From contig NC_011026.1 in NCBI RefSeq assembly GCF_000020525.1, positions 974,001 to 1,038,000 on the forward strand: 64,000 nucleotides of DNA, written 5' to 3'. The notes beneath the pieces are model-generated. The model ran no database searches and was not told where the DNA came from. It saw nothing but the letters and a program-made list of their open reading frames with translations. The DNA comes from Chloroherpeton thalassium ATCC 35110 (lineage in GTDB: Bacteria > Bacteroidota > Chlorobiia > Chlorobiales > Chloroherpetonaceae). The translations under genes and the position numbers were made by a program. This document shows positions 47,159-57,528 of the stretch, piece by piece; positions within the stretch are counted from its first letter, which is position 1, and each line of letters opens with the position of its first letter.

Positions 47159-48040
47159 ATGTTTTCTCAAAATATTGTTAGGAACATTCTTTGTCCGGTA
47201 GATTTTTCCGAACAGTCGCTTCAGGTGTTGGAACACGCCGCTCGCGTGAGTGATCTTTACGCCGGCGCAAGCATCACGGTGCTAAATGTTGTGGACGATA
47301 TGGCGCCAGAATACGCCCCTTATCGAACAACTGAATCGAAGCTCAAAACTCTTCATCGCACGCTTGAGCAAGATTCGCAAAATAGATTGAAAATTCATGC
47401 GCAACCATGGCTGCGTGGATTTGAAAAAGTCAAGTTCCTAACTGTTTTTGGGAAACCACCTCAGATGATTACGCGCGTGGCAAAAGAGGAGCGCTGTGAC
47501 ATGATCATGATGGCAACTCGAAGCATGGGTTTAACGACGCAATTTATTTTGGGTAGCACAACCTATCGAATTGTGAGAACGGCGCCGTGTCCGTTGATGG
47601 TTTTCTCTCATCCTGATCAAAAATTTCGCGCGCTGCGTGTCTTATTTCCAACGGACTTTTCTGAGCTATCGCTGCTCTCGCTTCCTTATGTTTATCATAT
47701 CACGCGTGAATATGATGCCGATTTGCATTTGGTGCATTTTCGCCAAACGCACACCGCCACTCCGATTGTGAAAGATTCTACACGCGAACTCGAAGCGTTG
47801 CGGCGCAATGCGAAAGCAAATGGTGTAAGCCGCATTACGGTTCAAGACGATATTCCAGGCCGATCGCCCGGCACCGCAATTTTAGATTATGCCAAACAGC
47901 AGAATGTGGATTTAACGGTTCTTTCTGCGCATGGTTCGTCGGGCTACAAGCAGTTTTTTCTGGGAACGACGGCTGTGGAAGTTTCAAGCAAAAGCCCAAA
48001 TCCGGTGTTGCTCGTTCGCCGCACCGATTGGACATTGTAA
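47159..48040 (+). CDS. Universal stress protein with two Usp domains
   Basis: 293 residues formed from two tandem UspA folds, about 1-148 and 155-293. Domain 1 begins NILCPVDFSEQSLQVLEHA and has the ATP-site-like MMATRSMGLTTQFILGST. Domain 2 begins RVLFPTDFSELSLLSL and has LSAHGSSGYKQFFLGTTAVEVSSKSPNPVLLV, with G-x2-G-x9-G-S/T (here the last position is T). Role in stress survival is inferred from the family. A terminator follows. Confidence 0.9.
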   Translation: MFSQNIVRNILCPVDFSEQSLQVLEHAARVSDLYAGASITVLNVVDDMAPEYAPYRTTESKLKTLHRTLEQDSQNRLKIHAQPWLRGFEKVKFLTVFGKPPQMITRVAKEERCDMIMMATRSMGLTTQFILGSTTYRIVRTAPCPLMVFSHPDQKFRALRVLFPTDFSELSLLSLPYVYHITREYDADLHLVHFRQTHTATPIVKDSTRELEALRRNAKANGVSRITVQDDIPGRSPGTAILDYAKQQNVDLTVLSAHGSSGYKQFFLGTTAVEVSSKSPNPVLLVRRTDWTL

Positions 48041-48071
48041 TATTGAATGAAAGACGGACACGATCAATGAA

Positions 48072-48098
48072 AAGCAATCTTCCGAGATTGCTTTTTTG
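48072..48098. terminator. Terminator between usp and recQ
   Basis: Stem AAGCAATCT (48072-48080) / AGATTGCTT (48085-48093) with TCCG loop and T-run. It lies between convergent genes. Confidence 0.87.
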
Positions 48099-48102
48099 TT
48101 TT

Positions 48103-49887
48103 TCACCGAGCGTGGCGTCCGGTGCAGTTGTCGCAAATCCCACAGGTTTCCGTGTAGCGCGTCTCGCCGAAATAATCTAAAATGAAATTGCGTCGGCATT
48201 TTTCGTATTGCACATATTGGAGCATCTGTGCTAATTTTCGCTCGGCAATTTTGCGGCGTTTTTCCATGACTTTCCAATCGATGGGCAAATTTTCCGGTTT
48301 GCCGTCTGTGCAAAGCAATTTAATGAGCAGCGTGTTTTTGGTTTGAAAATCAATCAGTCGGGCTGCCTGCCATCCGCGAAATACGCGAAGCACTTCTTTT
48401 TCGTCCAGCATCCCTTTTTCGCAAAATCGCGCCAGTTGAAACGGCATTTTTCGCCGGAAGCAAGTTTCGCCAAAAGTTCGCAAAATTTGTTCAAACACCA
48501 GCACTTCTAACTCATCGTCCTGACGAAAAACCCATTGCTGCATGTCGTGGCGGTCGAGAAATACTTCCAGCGACTCGTTTTCCTCGTCGCTTTTCAAATG
48601 CGACAAAATTTGATGCCGCTCCAAAACGCCCAAAATCGTCCCGAGCTTATAGAGCAAAATCTTTTCGCCTGTTCTTTTTGAAATCTCGCCACAAAGCGAT
48701 TCCTGCTCGAAACGCACCACCTCGCGCCCGGTTTTGAAGCACTTTTGAAAAATTGCCTCGTAGCAAGCGGCGACTTCTTTTTTGTCAGGGTGTGCATTTT
48801 CAAAAAGGTAGCGGCGGCGTTCGATGTCGGCGGGGGAGTAGAGCAGCGTGGCGTAGCTTCGGCGGCCATCGCGTCCGGCACGCCCGGCTTCCTGAAAATA
48901 CGCTTCGAGCGTTTCGGGAATGTTAAGGTGAATCACGGCGCGCACGTCGGCTTTGTTGATGCCCATGCCAAAAGCGTTCGTCGCGCAAATCACACGGCAG
49001 CGATTTCGGAAAAAATCGTCCTGAATGCGGCTGCGAACGGCGTCGCCAAGTCCGGCATGGTAACAAAGCGCGGAAATGCCGCTTCGTTTCAAAAAAACGG
49101 AAAGCTCTTCGGCAAGCTTGCGCGACATGGTGTAGATAATCGCAGCACCCGGCACGGCCTTCAAAATTTGAAGTACTTTTTCGCGTTTGTTTTCAAGCTG
49201 AAAAACCGAAAGGCTGAGCGACGCTCGCTCGAATCCGCCGATATAAATAAAGGGATTTTTCAGCGCGAGCGATTTTGCGATGTCTTTCAGGATTTCTTCC
49301 GTCGCTGTGGCCGTGAGCGCAAGCATCACTGGTCGCGTCTTTGGATAGATTAATTTTAACTGCGACGCAATTTGTTGATAGCTCGGCCTGAAATCGTATC
49401 CCCACTCGGAAATGCAATGCGCTTCGTCGACGGCTACGAGGCTAATTTTGGCTTGGCGCATGTCGGAAAGAAATCCCTCGTTTTGGAGTCGCTCCGGCGC
49501 AATGAACAGCAGCTTCAGCCGATTTTGATAAATCCCTGAAAAAATCGCTTGGATTTCAGCCTGAGGTGTTTGGCTATTGAGCGCCCGCGCCGGATAATTT
49601 CGCGCGCGAAGTGAATCCGTTTGGTCTTTCATCAGCGCAATCAAGGGCGAAACCACGAGCGTGAGTCCCTCTTGCATGAGCGCAGGAATTTGATAGCAAA
49701 GCGATTTTCCCTGACCCGTCGGCATCACGACAAGCGAGTCTTGACCTTTTAGCAAACTTAAAATCACTCGATCTTGGCCTTCGCGAAAATGCGGATAGCC
49801 GAACGTTTTTTGCAAAATGGCTTCCGCTTTTCCGAGCAGCAATTCATCGGATTTCTCTAACTTATCAACTTTTGGGCGAACTGACAT
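48103..49887 (-). CDS. recQ: ATP-dependent DNA helicase RecQ
   Basis: 594 residues. Motif 0 FGYPHFREGQDRVI, Walker A MPTGQGKSLCYQIPA, DEAH box VDEAHCISEWGYDFRPSY, motif VI QEAGRAGRDGRRS. The C-terminus keeps the zinc-type cysteines (YEKCRRNFILDYFGE, then CGICDNC), but these lie at the very end of the protein, unlike E. coli RecQ where they precede the winged helix. No HRDC domain is seen. The order resembles the alternative RecQ class of Bacteroidota. It unwinds recombination intermediates. Confidence 0.92.
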   Translation of the reverse strand: MSVRPKVDKLEKSDELLLGKAEAILQKTFGYPHFREGQDRVILSLLKGQDSLVVMPTGQGKSLCYQIPALMQEGLTLVVSPLIALMKDQTDSLRARNYPARALNSQTPQAEIQAIFSGIYQNRLKLLFIAPERLQNEGFLSDMRQAKISLVAVDEAHCISEWGYDFRPSYQQIASQLKLIYPKTRPVMLALTATATEEILKDIAKSLALKNPFIYIGGFERASLSLSVFQLENKREKVLQILKAVPGAAIIYTMSRKLAEELSVFLKRSGISALCYHAGLGDAVRSRIQDDFFRNRCRVICATNAFGMGINKADVRAVIHLNIPETLEAYFQEAGRAGRDGRRSYATLLYSPADIERRRYLFENAHPDKKEVAACYEAIFQKCFKTGREVVRFEQESLCGEISKRTGEKILLYKLGTILGVLERHQILSHLKSDEENESLEVFLDRHDMQQWVFRQDDELEVLVFEQILRTFGETCFRRKMPFQLARFCEKGMLDEKEVLRVFRGWQAARLIDFQTKNTLLIKLLCTDGKPENLPIDWKVMEKRRKIAERKLAQMLQYVQYEKCRRNFILDYFGETRYTETCGICDNCTGRHAR

Positions 49888-50264
49888 GTTGAACGAAAAT
49901 CATTGAAGTGATACAGGCATTGGGCAAAGATAACGAGATTTTTTGCCGCTATGAAAAAGTAGGGAAGCGACGAAGAATTTCGAACATAGCGTGTTTTTCT
50001 GAGCGAAGACGAATGCAACTTTGTAACAAGCCGAATTCCGTCTGCGCTGAGGAAAACACAAGAAAGTTTGTCATTCCGCGCTTCTTAGCGAAGAAAGTTA
50101 CTTTGTCATTCTGAGCTTCTTAGCGAAGAATCCACAGGAAGTCAAGAATCGCTCAACATGAGAGTCGCTTTGTCATTCTGAGCTTCTTAGCGAAGAATCC
50201 ACATGGCCTAAAAATGCGAGTCATTCAACAATGGCATGCTTTCAAAAAAAAAAGAATGGGATTT
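49888..50264. repeat. Intergenic dispersed repeats, three head-to-tail copies
   Basis: Copies of TTTGTCATTCTGAGCTTCT followed by TAGCGAAGAATCCACA at about 50067-50095 (degenerate), 50102-50135 and 50168-50203. Each includes the small stem TTCTT-AGCG-AAGAA. A reversed copy occurs at 54618-54644 and a variant with a longer stem at 54563-54604. These REP-like sequences are non-coding; the rest of this gap holds no gene. Confidence 0.8.
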
Positions 50265-50933
50265 ATGTTAGAAAAAGTTGTGCCTTGGGGGCGCTCTTTT
50301 GAGGAATATTGCGCGATGTTTGCGCTTACGCAAAACGATTTAGCAAAACGAATTTTGGGTGTTGGCGACGGCCCTGCAAGTTTCAATGCCGAGCTAACCC
50401 GACGCGGCGGAAAAGTCGTTTCCGCCGACCCGCTCTACCAATTTTCCGCTGAGGAAATCAAGCGCCGGATAGAGGACACTTACGACAAAGTCATTTCCGA
50501 AGTCGAGAAAAATCAAGAGGCGTTTGTTTGGAAAAATATCAAATCGGTGGAAGATTTGGGAAATATTAGAATGGCGGCGATGGAAAAATTCCTTGCCGAT
50601 TATCCGAACGAAAATGAACGGTATCAAAACGCGAAGTTGCCAAACTTACCGTTTGCAGATAAATCGTTCGAACTTGCACTTTGCTCTCATTTTTTATTCC
50701 TGTATAGCCCGCACCATGATTTCGAATTTCACCTTGAATCGGTCGCAGAACTTTGTCGGGTTGCGCATGAGGTGAGAATTTTCCCGCTGGTTGCGTTCAG
50801 CAACGCGCGCTCGCACCATCTCGATGGCGTGCTTCATGCGTTGCAAGAAAGCAGTTTTCATTGCAAAATTGAACCAGTTGCCTACGAATTTCAAAAGGGC
50901 GGAAATGAAATGCTGCGAATTCAAACAGTTTAA
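50265..50933 (+). CDS. SAM-dependent methyltransferase-like protein
   Basis: 222 residues. The region ILGVGDGPASFNAELTRRGGKVVSADPLYQFSAEEI looks like SAM motif I (G-x-G-D-G-x-A) followed by the acidic residue of motif II. LPNLPFADKSFELALCSHFLFLY resembles motif IV of class I methyltransferases. The substrate is unknown. I prefer ATG 50265, which begins MLEKVVPWGRSFEEY; another in-frame ATG is at 50256 and the frame is open from 50214. Confidence 0.72.
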   Translation: MLEKVVPWGRSFEEYCAMFALTQNDLAKRILGVGDGPASFNAELTRRGGKVVSADPLYQFSAEEIKRRIEDTYDKVISEVEKNQEAFVWKNIKSVEDLGNIRMAAMEKFLADYPNENERYQNAKLPNLPFADKSFELALCSHFLFLYSPHHDFEFHLESVAELCRVAHEVRIFPLVAFSNARSHHLDGVLHALQESSFHCKIEPVAYEFQKGGNEMLRIQTV

Positions 50934-51028
50934 AAAATGAAGTTAAGCCCGTCTCTTTTTCAGCAGGTTAACTCACATTTCCGACGTAACTTGTTTTTTC
51001 GCCTTAAACAAGATTTAGAGGATAACAA

Positions 51029-51044
51029 TGTTTCACGTGAAACA
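51029..51044. promoter_or_regulatory. parS site (ParB/Spo0J binding)
   Basis: A perfect 16-bp palindrome, TGTTTCACGTGAAACA, identical to the canonical bacterial parS. It lies 25 bases before mnmG and about 20 kb from the origin. parS sites cluster near origins and nucleate ParB for chromosome segregation. Confidence 0.93.
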
Positions 51045-51068
51045 CGAAATTTATTTTCAATTTGAAGT

Positions 51069-52937
51069 ATGTTGTATGACGTAATTGTAGTCGGTGCGGG
51101 ACATGCGGGGACGGAAGCCGCGTTTGCGCCGGCTCGTATGGGACTCAAAGTTTTGCTGATTACGCACGACCTGACCGCAATGGCTCGCATGTCCTGCAAT
51201 CCGGCTATCGGCGGCGTGGCCAAGGGACAAATCACCCGCGAAATAGACGCGCTCGGCGGCGAAATGGCCAAAGTCATCGACGCTACCGGCATCCAATTCC
51301 GAATGCTCAACCGCAGCAAAGGCGCGGCCATGCACTCGCCGCGTGCGCAAGCCGACCGCACGCTTTATTCCTTAGACATGCGCCGCCGCATCGAAGCCGA
51401 ATCGAACATTGATCTTCGTGAAGACGATGTGACGGGCATCCGTACCGAGAACGGCGCATTCAAAGCAGTGGTGCTTCGTTCCGGCCTTGAGATAGAAGGG
51501 AAGTCCGCCATTTTGACCAACGGCACATTTTTGAACGGCCTCATCCATATCGGCCTGAAACATTACGACGCCGGTCGGACGCTCGCCGAACCGGCCTCGC
51601 GCGGCCTTACCGAATGTCTCGTCAATTTGGGCTTCAGCGCCGGACGACTCAAAACCGGCACGCCGCCGCGCATCGACGCCCGCTCGGTGGATTACTCGAA
51701 AGTCGAAACCCAAACGCCGGACGAAAATCCCGAGCCGTTTTCCTTTGAGACCGAAACGCTCAAGGGCAGGCCGCAGGTGAGCTGCTATATTACGTATACA
51801 TCTCTCGAAACGCACAAGGTGTTGGAAACCGGCTTTGACGAGTCGCCCATGTTTACGGGGCGCGTTCAGGGCATCGGGCCGCGATATTGCCCGTCGATCG
51901 AGGACAAGGTCAATCGCTTTCGCGACAAAGACCGCCATCAGATTTTTCTTGAGCCGGAAGGATTTTATACAAACGAAATGTATGTGAACGGCTTTTCAAC
52001 CTCGCTGCCGGAATCGGTGCAGCTTCGCGGCCTGAAAACCATTTCCGGGTTGGAAAATGTGAAGATGATTCGACCGGGTTATGCCATCGAGTACGACTTT
52101 TTCCATCCGCATCAATTGAAGTCGACGCTGGAAACGAAGCTTGTAGAGCATCTTTATTTTGCGGGGCAAATCAACGCGACATCCGGCTATGAAGAGGCCG
52201 CCGCGCAAGGTCTGATGGCCGGCATCAACGCGGCGCTGAAAATTCAGGCCAAAGAGCCGTTTATTTTGAATCGCTCGGAGGCTTACATCGGCGTGCTGAT
52301 TGACGACCTCATCACGAAAAGCATCGACGAGCCGTACCGGATGTTTACTTCCCGCGCCGAGCATCGAATTATTTTAAGGCAAGACAACGCCGACCGCCGC
52401 TTGCGCGAAAAAGGCTACGCCGTCGGACTCGTCGGGGAAGAGGTCTATCAAGCGTTTTTGAAAAAGAAATCCGAGATTGAACGGCTACATAAATTTTTTG
52501 AGGAAAAAAATTTATCGCCGGACGATTTGAGCGGCTATTACGACACGACCGGACTTGAGCCGGTTTTGCGAACCCTAAAACTCAAAGATTGGATTCGCAG
52601 GCCGAATCAGGATTTTCATCGCTTGTTAGAACAGTGCGAAACGCTTCGCGGCGAGGTGGAACAAATTTCCCAAAATCCGAAGGTCTATGAGCAGGTAATT
52701 ATAGATATTAAATACGAAGGCTACATCCGGCGCGAAATGCAGCTTGCCGAAAAGATGATGCGGCTTGAAAATGTGGAAATTCCCCAAAAGTTCAACTATG
52801 ATTTAATCAAAGGTCTGTCGACGGAAGGGCGCGAAAAGCTGAAAAAATTCTCGCCGATTTCGCTCGGCCAAGCGTCGCGGATTTCGGGCGTCAGTCCCGC
52901 CGATGTCTCGATTTTGCTCGTGCGTTTGGGGCGATGA
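51069..52937 (+). CDS. mnmG: tRNA uridine 5-carboxymethylaminomethyl modification enzyme MnmG
   Basis: 622 residues. FAD loop [20 protein letters not shown], then [36 protein letters not shown] with the catalytic-Cys region FSCYITYT-like [14 protein letters not shown], and [13 protein letters not shown]. The C-terminal helical domain ends [17 protein letters not shown]. With MnmE it modifies the wobble uridine of several tRNAs. In many bacteria mnmG lies near oriC beside parAB; here parAB are not adjacent, but the parS site is. Confidence 0.96.
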   Translation: MLYDVIVVGAGHAGTEAAFAPARMGLKVLLITHDLTAMARMSCNPAIGGVAKGQITREIDALGGEMAKVIDATGIQFRMLNRSKGAAMHSPRAQADRTLYSLDMRRRIEAESNIDLREDDVTGIRTENGAFKAVVLRSGLEIEGKSAILTNGTFLNGLIHIGLKHYDAGRTLAEPASRGLTECLVNLGFSAGRLKTGTPPRIDARSVDYSKVETQTPDENPEPFSFETETLKGRPQVSCYITYTSLETHKVLETGFDESPMFTGRVQGIGPRYCPSIEDKVNRFRDKDRHQIFLEPEGFYTNEMYVNGFSTSLPESVQLRGLKTISGLENVKMIRPGYAIEYDFFHPHQLKSTLETKLVEHLYFAGQINATSGYEEAAAQGLMAGINAALKIQAKEPFILNRSEAYIGVLIDDLITKSIDEPYRMFTSRAEHRIILRQDNADRRLREKGYAVGLVGEEVYQAFLKKKSEIERLHKFFEEKNLSPDDLSGYYDTTGLEPVLRTLKLKDWIRRPNQDFHRLLEQCETLRGEVEQISQNPKVYEQVIIDIKYEGYIRREMQLAEKMMRLENVEIPQKFNYDLIKGLSTEGREKLKKFSPISLGQASRISGVSPADVSILLVRLGR

Positions 52938-52981
52938 GATTTTCTATCGCCCAAACATAATGTCATGATTAAGGATGAACA

Positions 52982-53012
52982 GGATAAGCAAAAAGCTTTT
53001 TTTTGCTTATCC
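52982..53012 (+). terminator. Terminator after mnmG
   Basis: GGATAAGCAAAAA (52982-52994) pairs with TTTTTGCTTATCC (53000-53012) around a short loop. Long stem with a T-rich downstream arm, 45 bases after the stop codon. Confidence 0.75.
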
Positions 53013-53222
53013 GCTCATCTGCTAAGTCCAGTGTGTCTTCGCTTCGGGCGCAGGCTAAAAACCCTTTTCTCTTTTCCTCTTGAATCAAGAAGCAACATTC
53101 ACCATCCGCATTTTACCCCTTACAAATTTCCTTTTGTTAATATATTGTCATGTAATTAAATCAATGTTTTTATTAAATTAAATTGATATTTAGGATATCT
53201 AAAAAACTAAAAAAACCCACGT

Positions 53223-54167
53223 ATGAGCCTTTCAGAAAGTTATAATTTCTCGAATCTTGTCATTAAGATAATAGGCTTAGTTTTTATATGTCCGTTATTT
53301 TGGCGGTCTTGGTTGATCTCCAAAAAAGAATATCGTCAGAATTATAAAGCTGCCTTAAAGTCTGTATATCCGTTCGAATTATTTCAAAACTGGTACAAAA
53401 AGAAGCTTTTCACCATATTGAACTGGTTGGATGAACGATTAAAAAATGCGCCAAGCTCAGCCACATACTCGTTTCATTTTGGGCTGATGCTTTTCTATGC
53501 CATCGGTTTATTTGCGATTTTTTGGGCAATGGGTGGAAACGGTAACATTGGCGCATTTGAGTTTTTTTCTAATACACTTCCCATTTGGCAACGTTGGTTA
53601 TCTTTTTTACTTCTTGCTTTTTTTGTTTTAGGCATTTTCAAGCATCAAGTCGTTGATCGTTTTATCCAAAAAAAACTATTAAAAAAACTTCCTGAAAACG
53701 ACTCATATTGGGGATATCGCCTCTTGATGGCCGTTTCAATAGCTGCTTATGTTGTTTGGGCGCAATCATATTCAGCCTTGCCATTTTCGTTGGTTGCGCT
53801 ATATTCGCCAGTAGTCACAGTTGCCTTTGGCGCTGTCGCTTTTATCTCCTTTGAAATTGCTATTGCTTTTGTGGTTGCGGTCGCATTTGCCGTTATAGTC
53901 GCGGTTGTATTTCCTGGCAGTCGCGCCCCAAGGCGCCGCGGTCAAATTCAAAAACTCGCGCATAGACTGATTCGCAAGCTTATTAGTAGATTCGACGGCA
54001 ATCAGAATTTTAGCCGTAGCCAAAATGTTCATCAAGAATTGATTCGAAGATTTTACCAAAAGTTCAATAGAAAACTGAATCGTAGAGTGAGCCGTATTCG
54101 AAGGTTGAATCAAGAGCTGAGTCGGAAACTTAGTGATAGGCTCAGTCGTTATTTTAGCGTCAGATAA
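53223..54167 (+). CDS. Membrane protein with Arg-rich repetitive C-terminal tail
   Basis: 314 residues; no family recognised. Five or six hydrophobic segments lie at about 10-30, 82-105, 118-138, 156-175 and 180-220. The last 80 residues are strongly basic with a recurring pattern of Arg, Leu, Asn, Ser and Phe (RRFYQKFNRKLNRRVSR, then LNQELSRKLSDRLSRYF), with near-heptad spacing, probably an amphipathic helix that binds nucleic acid or lipid headgroups. Base composition is AT-rich relative to mnmG and polB, suggesting separate origin. It is preceded by 160 AT-rich bases. Whether the tail is ancient or recently expanded cannot be told here. Confidence 0.6.
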   Translation: MSLSESYNFSNLVIKIIGLVFICPLFWRSWLISKKEYRQNYKAALKSVYPFELFQNWYKKKLFTILNWLDERLKNAPSSATYSFHFGLMLFYAIGLFAIFWAMGGNGNIGAFEFFSNTLPIWQRWLSFLLLAFFVLGIFKHQVVDRFIQKKLLKKLPENDSYWGYRLLMAVSIAAYVVWAQSYSALPFSLVALYSPVVTVAFGAVAFISFEIAIAFVVAVAFAVIVAVVFPGSRAPRRRGQIQKLAHRLIRKLISRFDGNQNFSRSQNVHQELIRRFYQKFNRKLNRRVSRIRRLNQELSRKLSDRLSRYFSVR

Positions 54168-54883
54168 AGCGTGTCTTGCTAAACTATGCTGCAGCCACAT
54201 ATACTTAAGCATTGTCGCGCCTTTTTTCCTTTTATGGCTTCTGATTCCAGGCTTTAATGAAGTGTTTCCCACCTTTCCCTCGCACCTTTTCGGCCTTGCC
54301 GAAACAGGGATAACTTCGGCGCAATGGATAGCGGGGGAGTCGGTCTCTTTTTTGTCTTGAACCTTGATTTTCAGGATTTGCTTGATGAAAGGCAGGATAA
54401 AGGCAGATAAGATTTCTTCTTTGGATCTATAGTAAAAGCCGGAATTTATGATAGAAACTTGTCCCTGATTTAGCATACTTATTCAATCCGTGTCAATCTC
54501 CGGCGGAGACGAAGATCACCTTTTGGCGCCATTCGCCTTCGCTACCGATGACAAAAAAGAATCGTGTCATTCTGAGGATTCTTATCCGAAGAATCCAACG
54601 TCACAGGGAGGGCATGGATCTTCGCTAAGAAGCTCAGCATGACAAGTTGCCGTTTGTCATTCAACCGTTTATCTTTTTCCGCACTGGAAAAATCACAGGC
54701 TCAGGACGAATTTAGACTCGCATCTATAAGAAAACTTAAAAAACTCATTTTTGCCCGTTCACGCATTTATCGCTACTTTTCCCATTATTTAATTATAGCG
54801 GTTCATCAAACCGAAATTTGCTCGAATGGGCATTTTTTCGCGTTTCGTGGCGCTTTCAATTTTTCAGAGAATGAAAAAACGAA
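54168..54883. other. Intergenic region with dispersed repeats
   Basis: 716 bases without a supported gene. It contains the hairpin-forming repeat variant at 54563-54604 (GGATTCTT/AAGAATCC stem), a reversed copy of the CTTCTTAGCGAAGA repeat at 54618-54644, and a segment 54657-54710 that resembles 41045-41100. A minus-strand frame of 225 codons spans 53799-54476 but overlaps the membrane protein gene and has unlikely composition. Confidence 0.6.
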
Positions 54884-54899
54884 TGTTTCACGTGAAACA
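54884..54899. promoter_or_regulatory. Second parS site, touching the polB start
   Basis: Another perfect TGTTTCACGTGAAACA, 3.86 kb from the first. Its last base is the A of the likely polB start codon (54899), so ParB binding could affect polB expression. Confidence 0.93.
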
Positions 54900-57352
54900 T
54901 GGCAAATTCAACTATGACCGAACAGCAACCTAAAAAGGAAAGGGAAAATCTTGCCGAGAGCTTTTTGAAAAACGAATTGCTCTATGGAAAAAATCCTGAG
55001 GAAAATATCGTCGGCGTTCATCAGGTTTCGGATACGCATGTCAGGGTTTATAAACGCGCCGACGGGAAAGTCTCGCATCGCGACGAGCCGTTTTATCCGT
55101 TCTTTTTTATCGCCAACACCGGATTTTTGAAAGGCTACGAGGCGCGAGAAGGGAAGGGCTATTGGCTCACGCCGCTTAGCGGCAAAAACTATTACAACCA
55201 CCTCGCGATTTTTCGCAGCATGAAGGACTATCGCGCTGCGATGGATTTTGCGTCGAATATCAAGCGAAAAATGAGCGGCAGCAACGGCGAGGTTTATACC
55301 AAAATGGAAGACTCCGGCAGTGGGCGCATCGACGAGATTTATACCAAAGGCGATGCCGGTGCTCAGTTTTTGTTCCAAACCGGCAAGACGCTTTTCAAAG
55401 GCATGGCCTTCGAAGACCTCCACCGAATGCAGCTTGACATAGAAACTTACTTCAGCGAGGAATCGCAGAAGCGTCCGAACAAAGGCATCGGACAAGATAG
55501 AATTATCATGGTGTCGCTTTCCGATAATACTGGCTGGGAAATGGTGCTGCACACGAAGGAGCAATCCGAAAAGGAAATGCTTGCGGAGCTTGTGCGCATC
55601 ATCATGGAACGCGACCCCGACGTGATTGAAGGCCATAATATTTTTGGCTTCGATTTGCCCTACATTCAGCGGCGTTGCGAGCTGAACAATGTGCGCTTTA
55701 AAATCGGGCGCGACGGGAACGAACCGCGAACCTACCAAGCCAGCATTCGTTTTGCCGAGCGCAGCATCGATTATCCGTATTGCGAAATCCCCGGTCGGCA
55801 TGTTGTCGACACGCTTTTTCTCGTGCAAAGCTTCGATATGGCCAAACGCGCCATGCCGAGCTACGGGCTGAAAGCGGCGGCAAAATATTTCGGCTTTGCG
55901 TCGGAAGATAGAACTTACATCGACCACCGCGACATTGCGCATGTGTGGGACACCGACCCGGACAGGCTCATCGCATACGCGCTGGACGATGTGCGCGAAA
56001 CGCGCCAGCTTGCCGAAATGCTGTCAGGCAGCAATTTCTACATGACGCAGATGGTGCCGTTTACTTACGCGCAGGTTTCGCGAATGGGGCCGGCGGCAAA
56101 AATCGAGGCGCTTTTCGTTCGGGAATATCTTCGCGAAAAAGTCTCGCTGCCGAGACCGCAAATCGGGCAGCAGCAGGCCGGCGGCTTCACGGAAGTATTT
56201 CTCAAAGGCATTCTCGGGCCGATTGTTTATGCGGACGTCGAGTCGCTATATCCCTCGATTATGCTGAGTTATAATATTTGCCCGCAAGCGGACGATAAAA
56301 AATTGTTCCCGAAGATTCTTACCGATTTGCGCTCGCTCCGATTTGCTGCAAAAGCACGCGCGAAGGAAGAAAAGAAATCGGGCAACAAACAGGCCGCCGA
56401 CAACTACGACGCGATGCAAAATTCCTTCAAGATTTTGATTAACTCCATGTACGGCTATCTCGGCTTCAGCGCGGGGATTTTTAACGATTACGAAGAAGCC
56501 GACCGCGTTACGACCACCGGACAGGAAATTGCCAAAAAGATGATTGTGGAATTTGAGCGGCGCGGCTGCCGCATTGTGGAAGTCGACACCGACGGTATTT
56601 TCCTGATTCCGCCGGACGAGATTCAAGGCGAAGAGGCCGAAATCAATTTGGTGAAGGACGTTTCAAAAACGATGCCGGAAGGCATTACCATCGGCTTCGA
56701 CGGGCGCTTCAAGAAGATGATTTCTTACATGAAAAAAAATTACATGCTGGTCGACTACGACGGCAAGGTAAAAATCAAAGGATCGTCGCTCGTCAGCCGG
56801 AGCGGGGAACGCTTCGGGCGCGAATTTGTTCGGCGCGGGTTTGAATATTTGCTTGAAGAAGACATCATCGGCTTGCACAATCTTTACATCGAGTATCGCG
56901 AGAAAATCATCAATCGCGAGATGGACATCGACGACTTGAGCCGGACCGAAACCATGAAAACCTCGCTGGAAGATTATAAAAAAGACGTGCGCGGAGGAAG
57001 TAGGCCGAAAGCCGTGACCTACGAACTCGCTATTCGCAGCAACATGACCGTGACAAAAGGCGACCGAATCACCTACTACATTTCGGGAACGGGTTTGGGC
57101 AGCGGAACATTTTCGGACAAAGGAAAACTCGTCGCCGAGTGGGACGCGAAAAATCCCGACCAAAACGTGGATTTTTACCTCAAGCGCCTGGATGAGTTCG
57201 CTCAAAAATTTAGGCCATTTTTTAAGGATTCCGACTTTAGCAAAATTTTTACCGCCGACGAGCTTTTCGGCTTTTCGCCCGAAGGCATCGAATTGCTAAA
57301 GGAAGTGCAACATCGCGACACCGCCGAATTGGACGAGGACGTGCCGTTTTAA
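54899..57352 (+). CDS. Family B DNA polymerase
   Basis: 817 residues. The 3'-5' exonuclease domain has Exo [10 protein letters not shown], Exo [15 protein letters not shown] and Exo [12 protein letters not shown]. The polymerase domain has motif [14 protein letters not shown], motif [17 protein letters not shown] and motif [10 protein letters not shown]. All catalytic acidic residues are present, so both activities are expected. Family B enzymes in bacteria act mostly in damage tolerance (for example E. coli Pol II). The likely start is the ATG at 54899, or the in-frame ATG at 54914. Codon use is GC-rich as in mnmG. Confidence 0.92.
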   Translation: MANSTMTEQQPKKERENLAESFLKNELLYGKNPEENIVGVHQVSDTHVRVYKRADGKVSHRDEPFYPFFFIANTGFLKGYEAREGKGYWLTPLSGKNYYNHLAIFRSMKDYRAAMDFASNIKRKMSGSNGEVYTKMEDSGSGRIDEIYTKGDAGAQFLFQTGKTLFKGMAFEDLHRMQLDIETYFSEESQKRPNKGIGQDRIIMVSLSDNTGWEMVLHTKEQSEKEMLAELVRIIMERDPDVIEGHNIFGFDLPYIQRRCELNNVRFKIGRDGNEPRTYQASIRFAERSIDYPYCEIPGRHVVDTLFLVQSFDMAKRAMPSYGLKAAAKYFGFASEDRTYIDHRDIAHVWDTDPDRLIAYALDDVRETRQLAEMLSGSNFYMTQMVPFTYAQVSRMGPAAKIEALFVREYLREKVSLPRPQIGQQQAGGFTEVFLKGILGPIVYADVESLYPSIMLSYNICPQADDKKLFPKILTDLRSLRFAAKARAKEEKKSGNKQAADNYDAMQNSFKILINSMYGYLGFSAGIFNDYEEADRVTTTGQEIAKKMIVEFERRGCRIVEVDTDGIFLIPPDEIQGEEAEINLVKDVSKTMPEGITIGFDGRFKKMISYMKKNYMLVDYDGKVKIKGSSLVSRSGERFGREFVRRGFEYLLEEDIIGLHNLYIEYREKIINREMDIDDLSRTETMKTSLEDYKKDVRGGSRPKAVTYELAIRSNMTVTKGDRITYYISGTGLGSGTFSDKGKLVAEWDAKNPDQNVDFYLKRLDEFAQKFRPFFKDSDFSKIFTADELFGFSPEGIELLKEVQHRDTAELDEDVPF

Positions 57353-57369
57353 GAAAAAAGTTAGGCGAC

Positions 57370-57398
57370 AATCCCTCTCCAATCATCAGAGAGGGATT
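57370..57398 (+). terminator. Hairpin after polB
   Basis: Perfect 10-bp stem AATCCCTCTC (57370-57379) / GAGAGGGATT (57389-57398), 18 bases after the polB stop. There is no T-run, so it may be a transcript-end stabiliser rather than a factor-independent terminator. Confidence 0.55.
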
Positions 57399-57528
57399 CC
57401 GGCAAATGCGAAAGAAAGATATTTTTCATTTGCGCGCGCTTGCGTTGAAAGCCTTCTTGCATTCGCGAGAAAGCAATGCTAACTTAGTCAATCTTGACTG
57501 GCAAATTAAAACGCTTTCATTTTTCAAA

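Noticed and set aside
49888-50264. Possible CRISPR or tandem coding repeat
   Set aside because: Copies are irregularly spaced (35 and 66 bases), occur elsewhere in other orientations and contain hairpins; they fit REP-like intergenic repeats.
53799-54476. 225-codon minus-strand frame
   Set aside because: Overlaps the membrane protein gene, and its own product shows no family signature; the non-overlapping part lies in repeat-bearing spacer.
54908-55942. 344-codon minus-strand frame
   Set aside because: Antisense to the family B polymerase exonuclease domain, where all catalytic motifs are on the plus strand.
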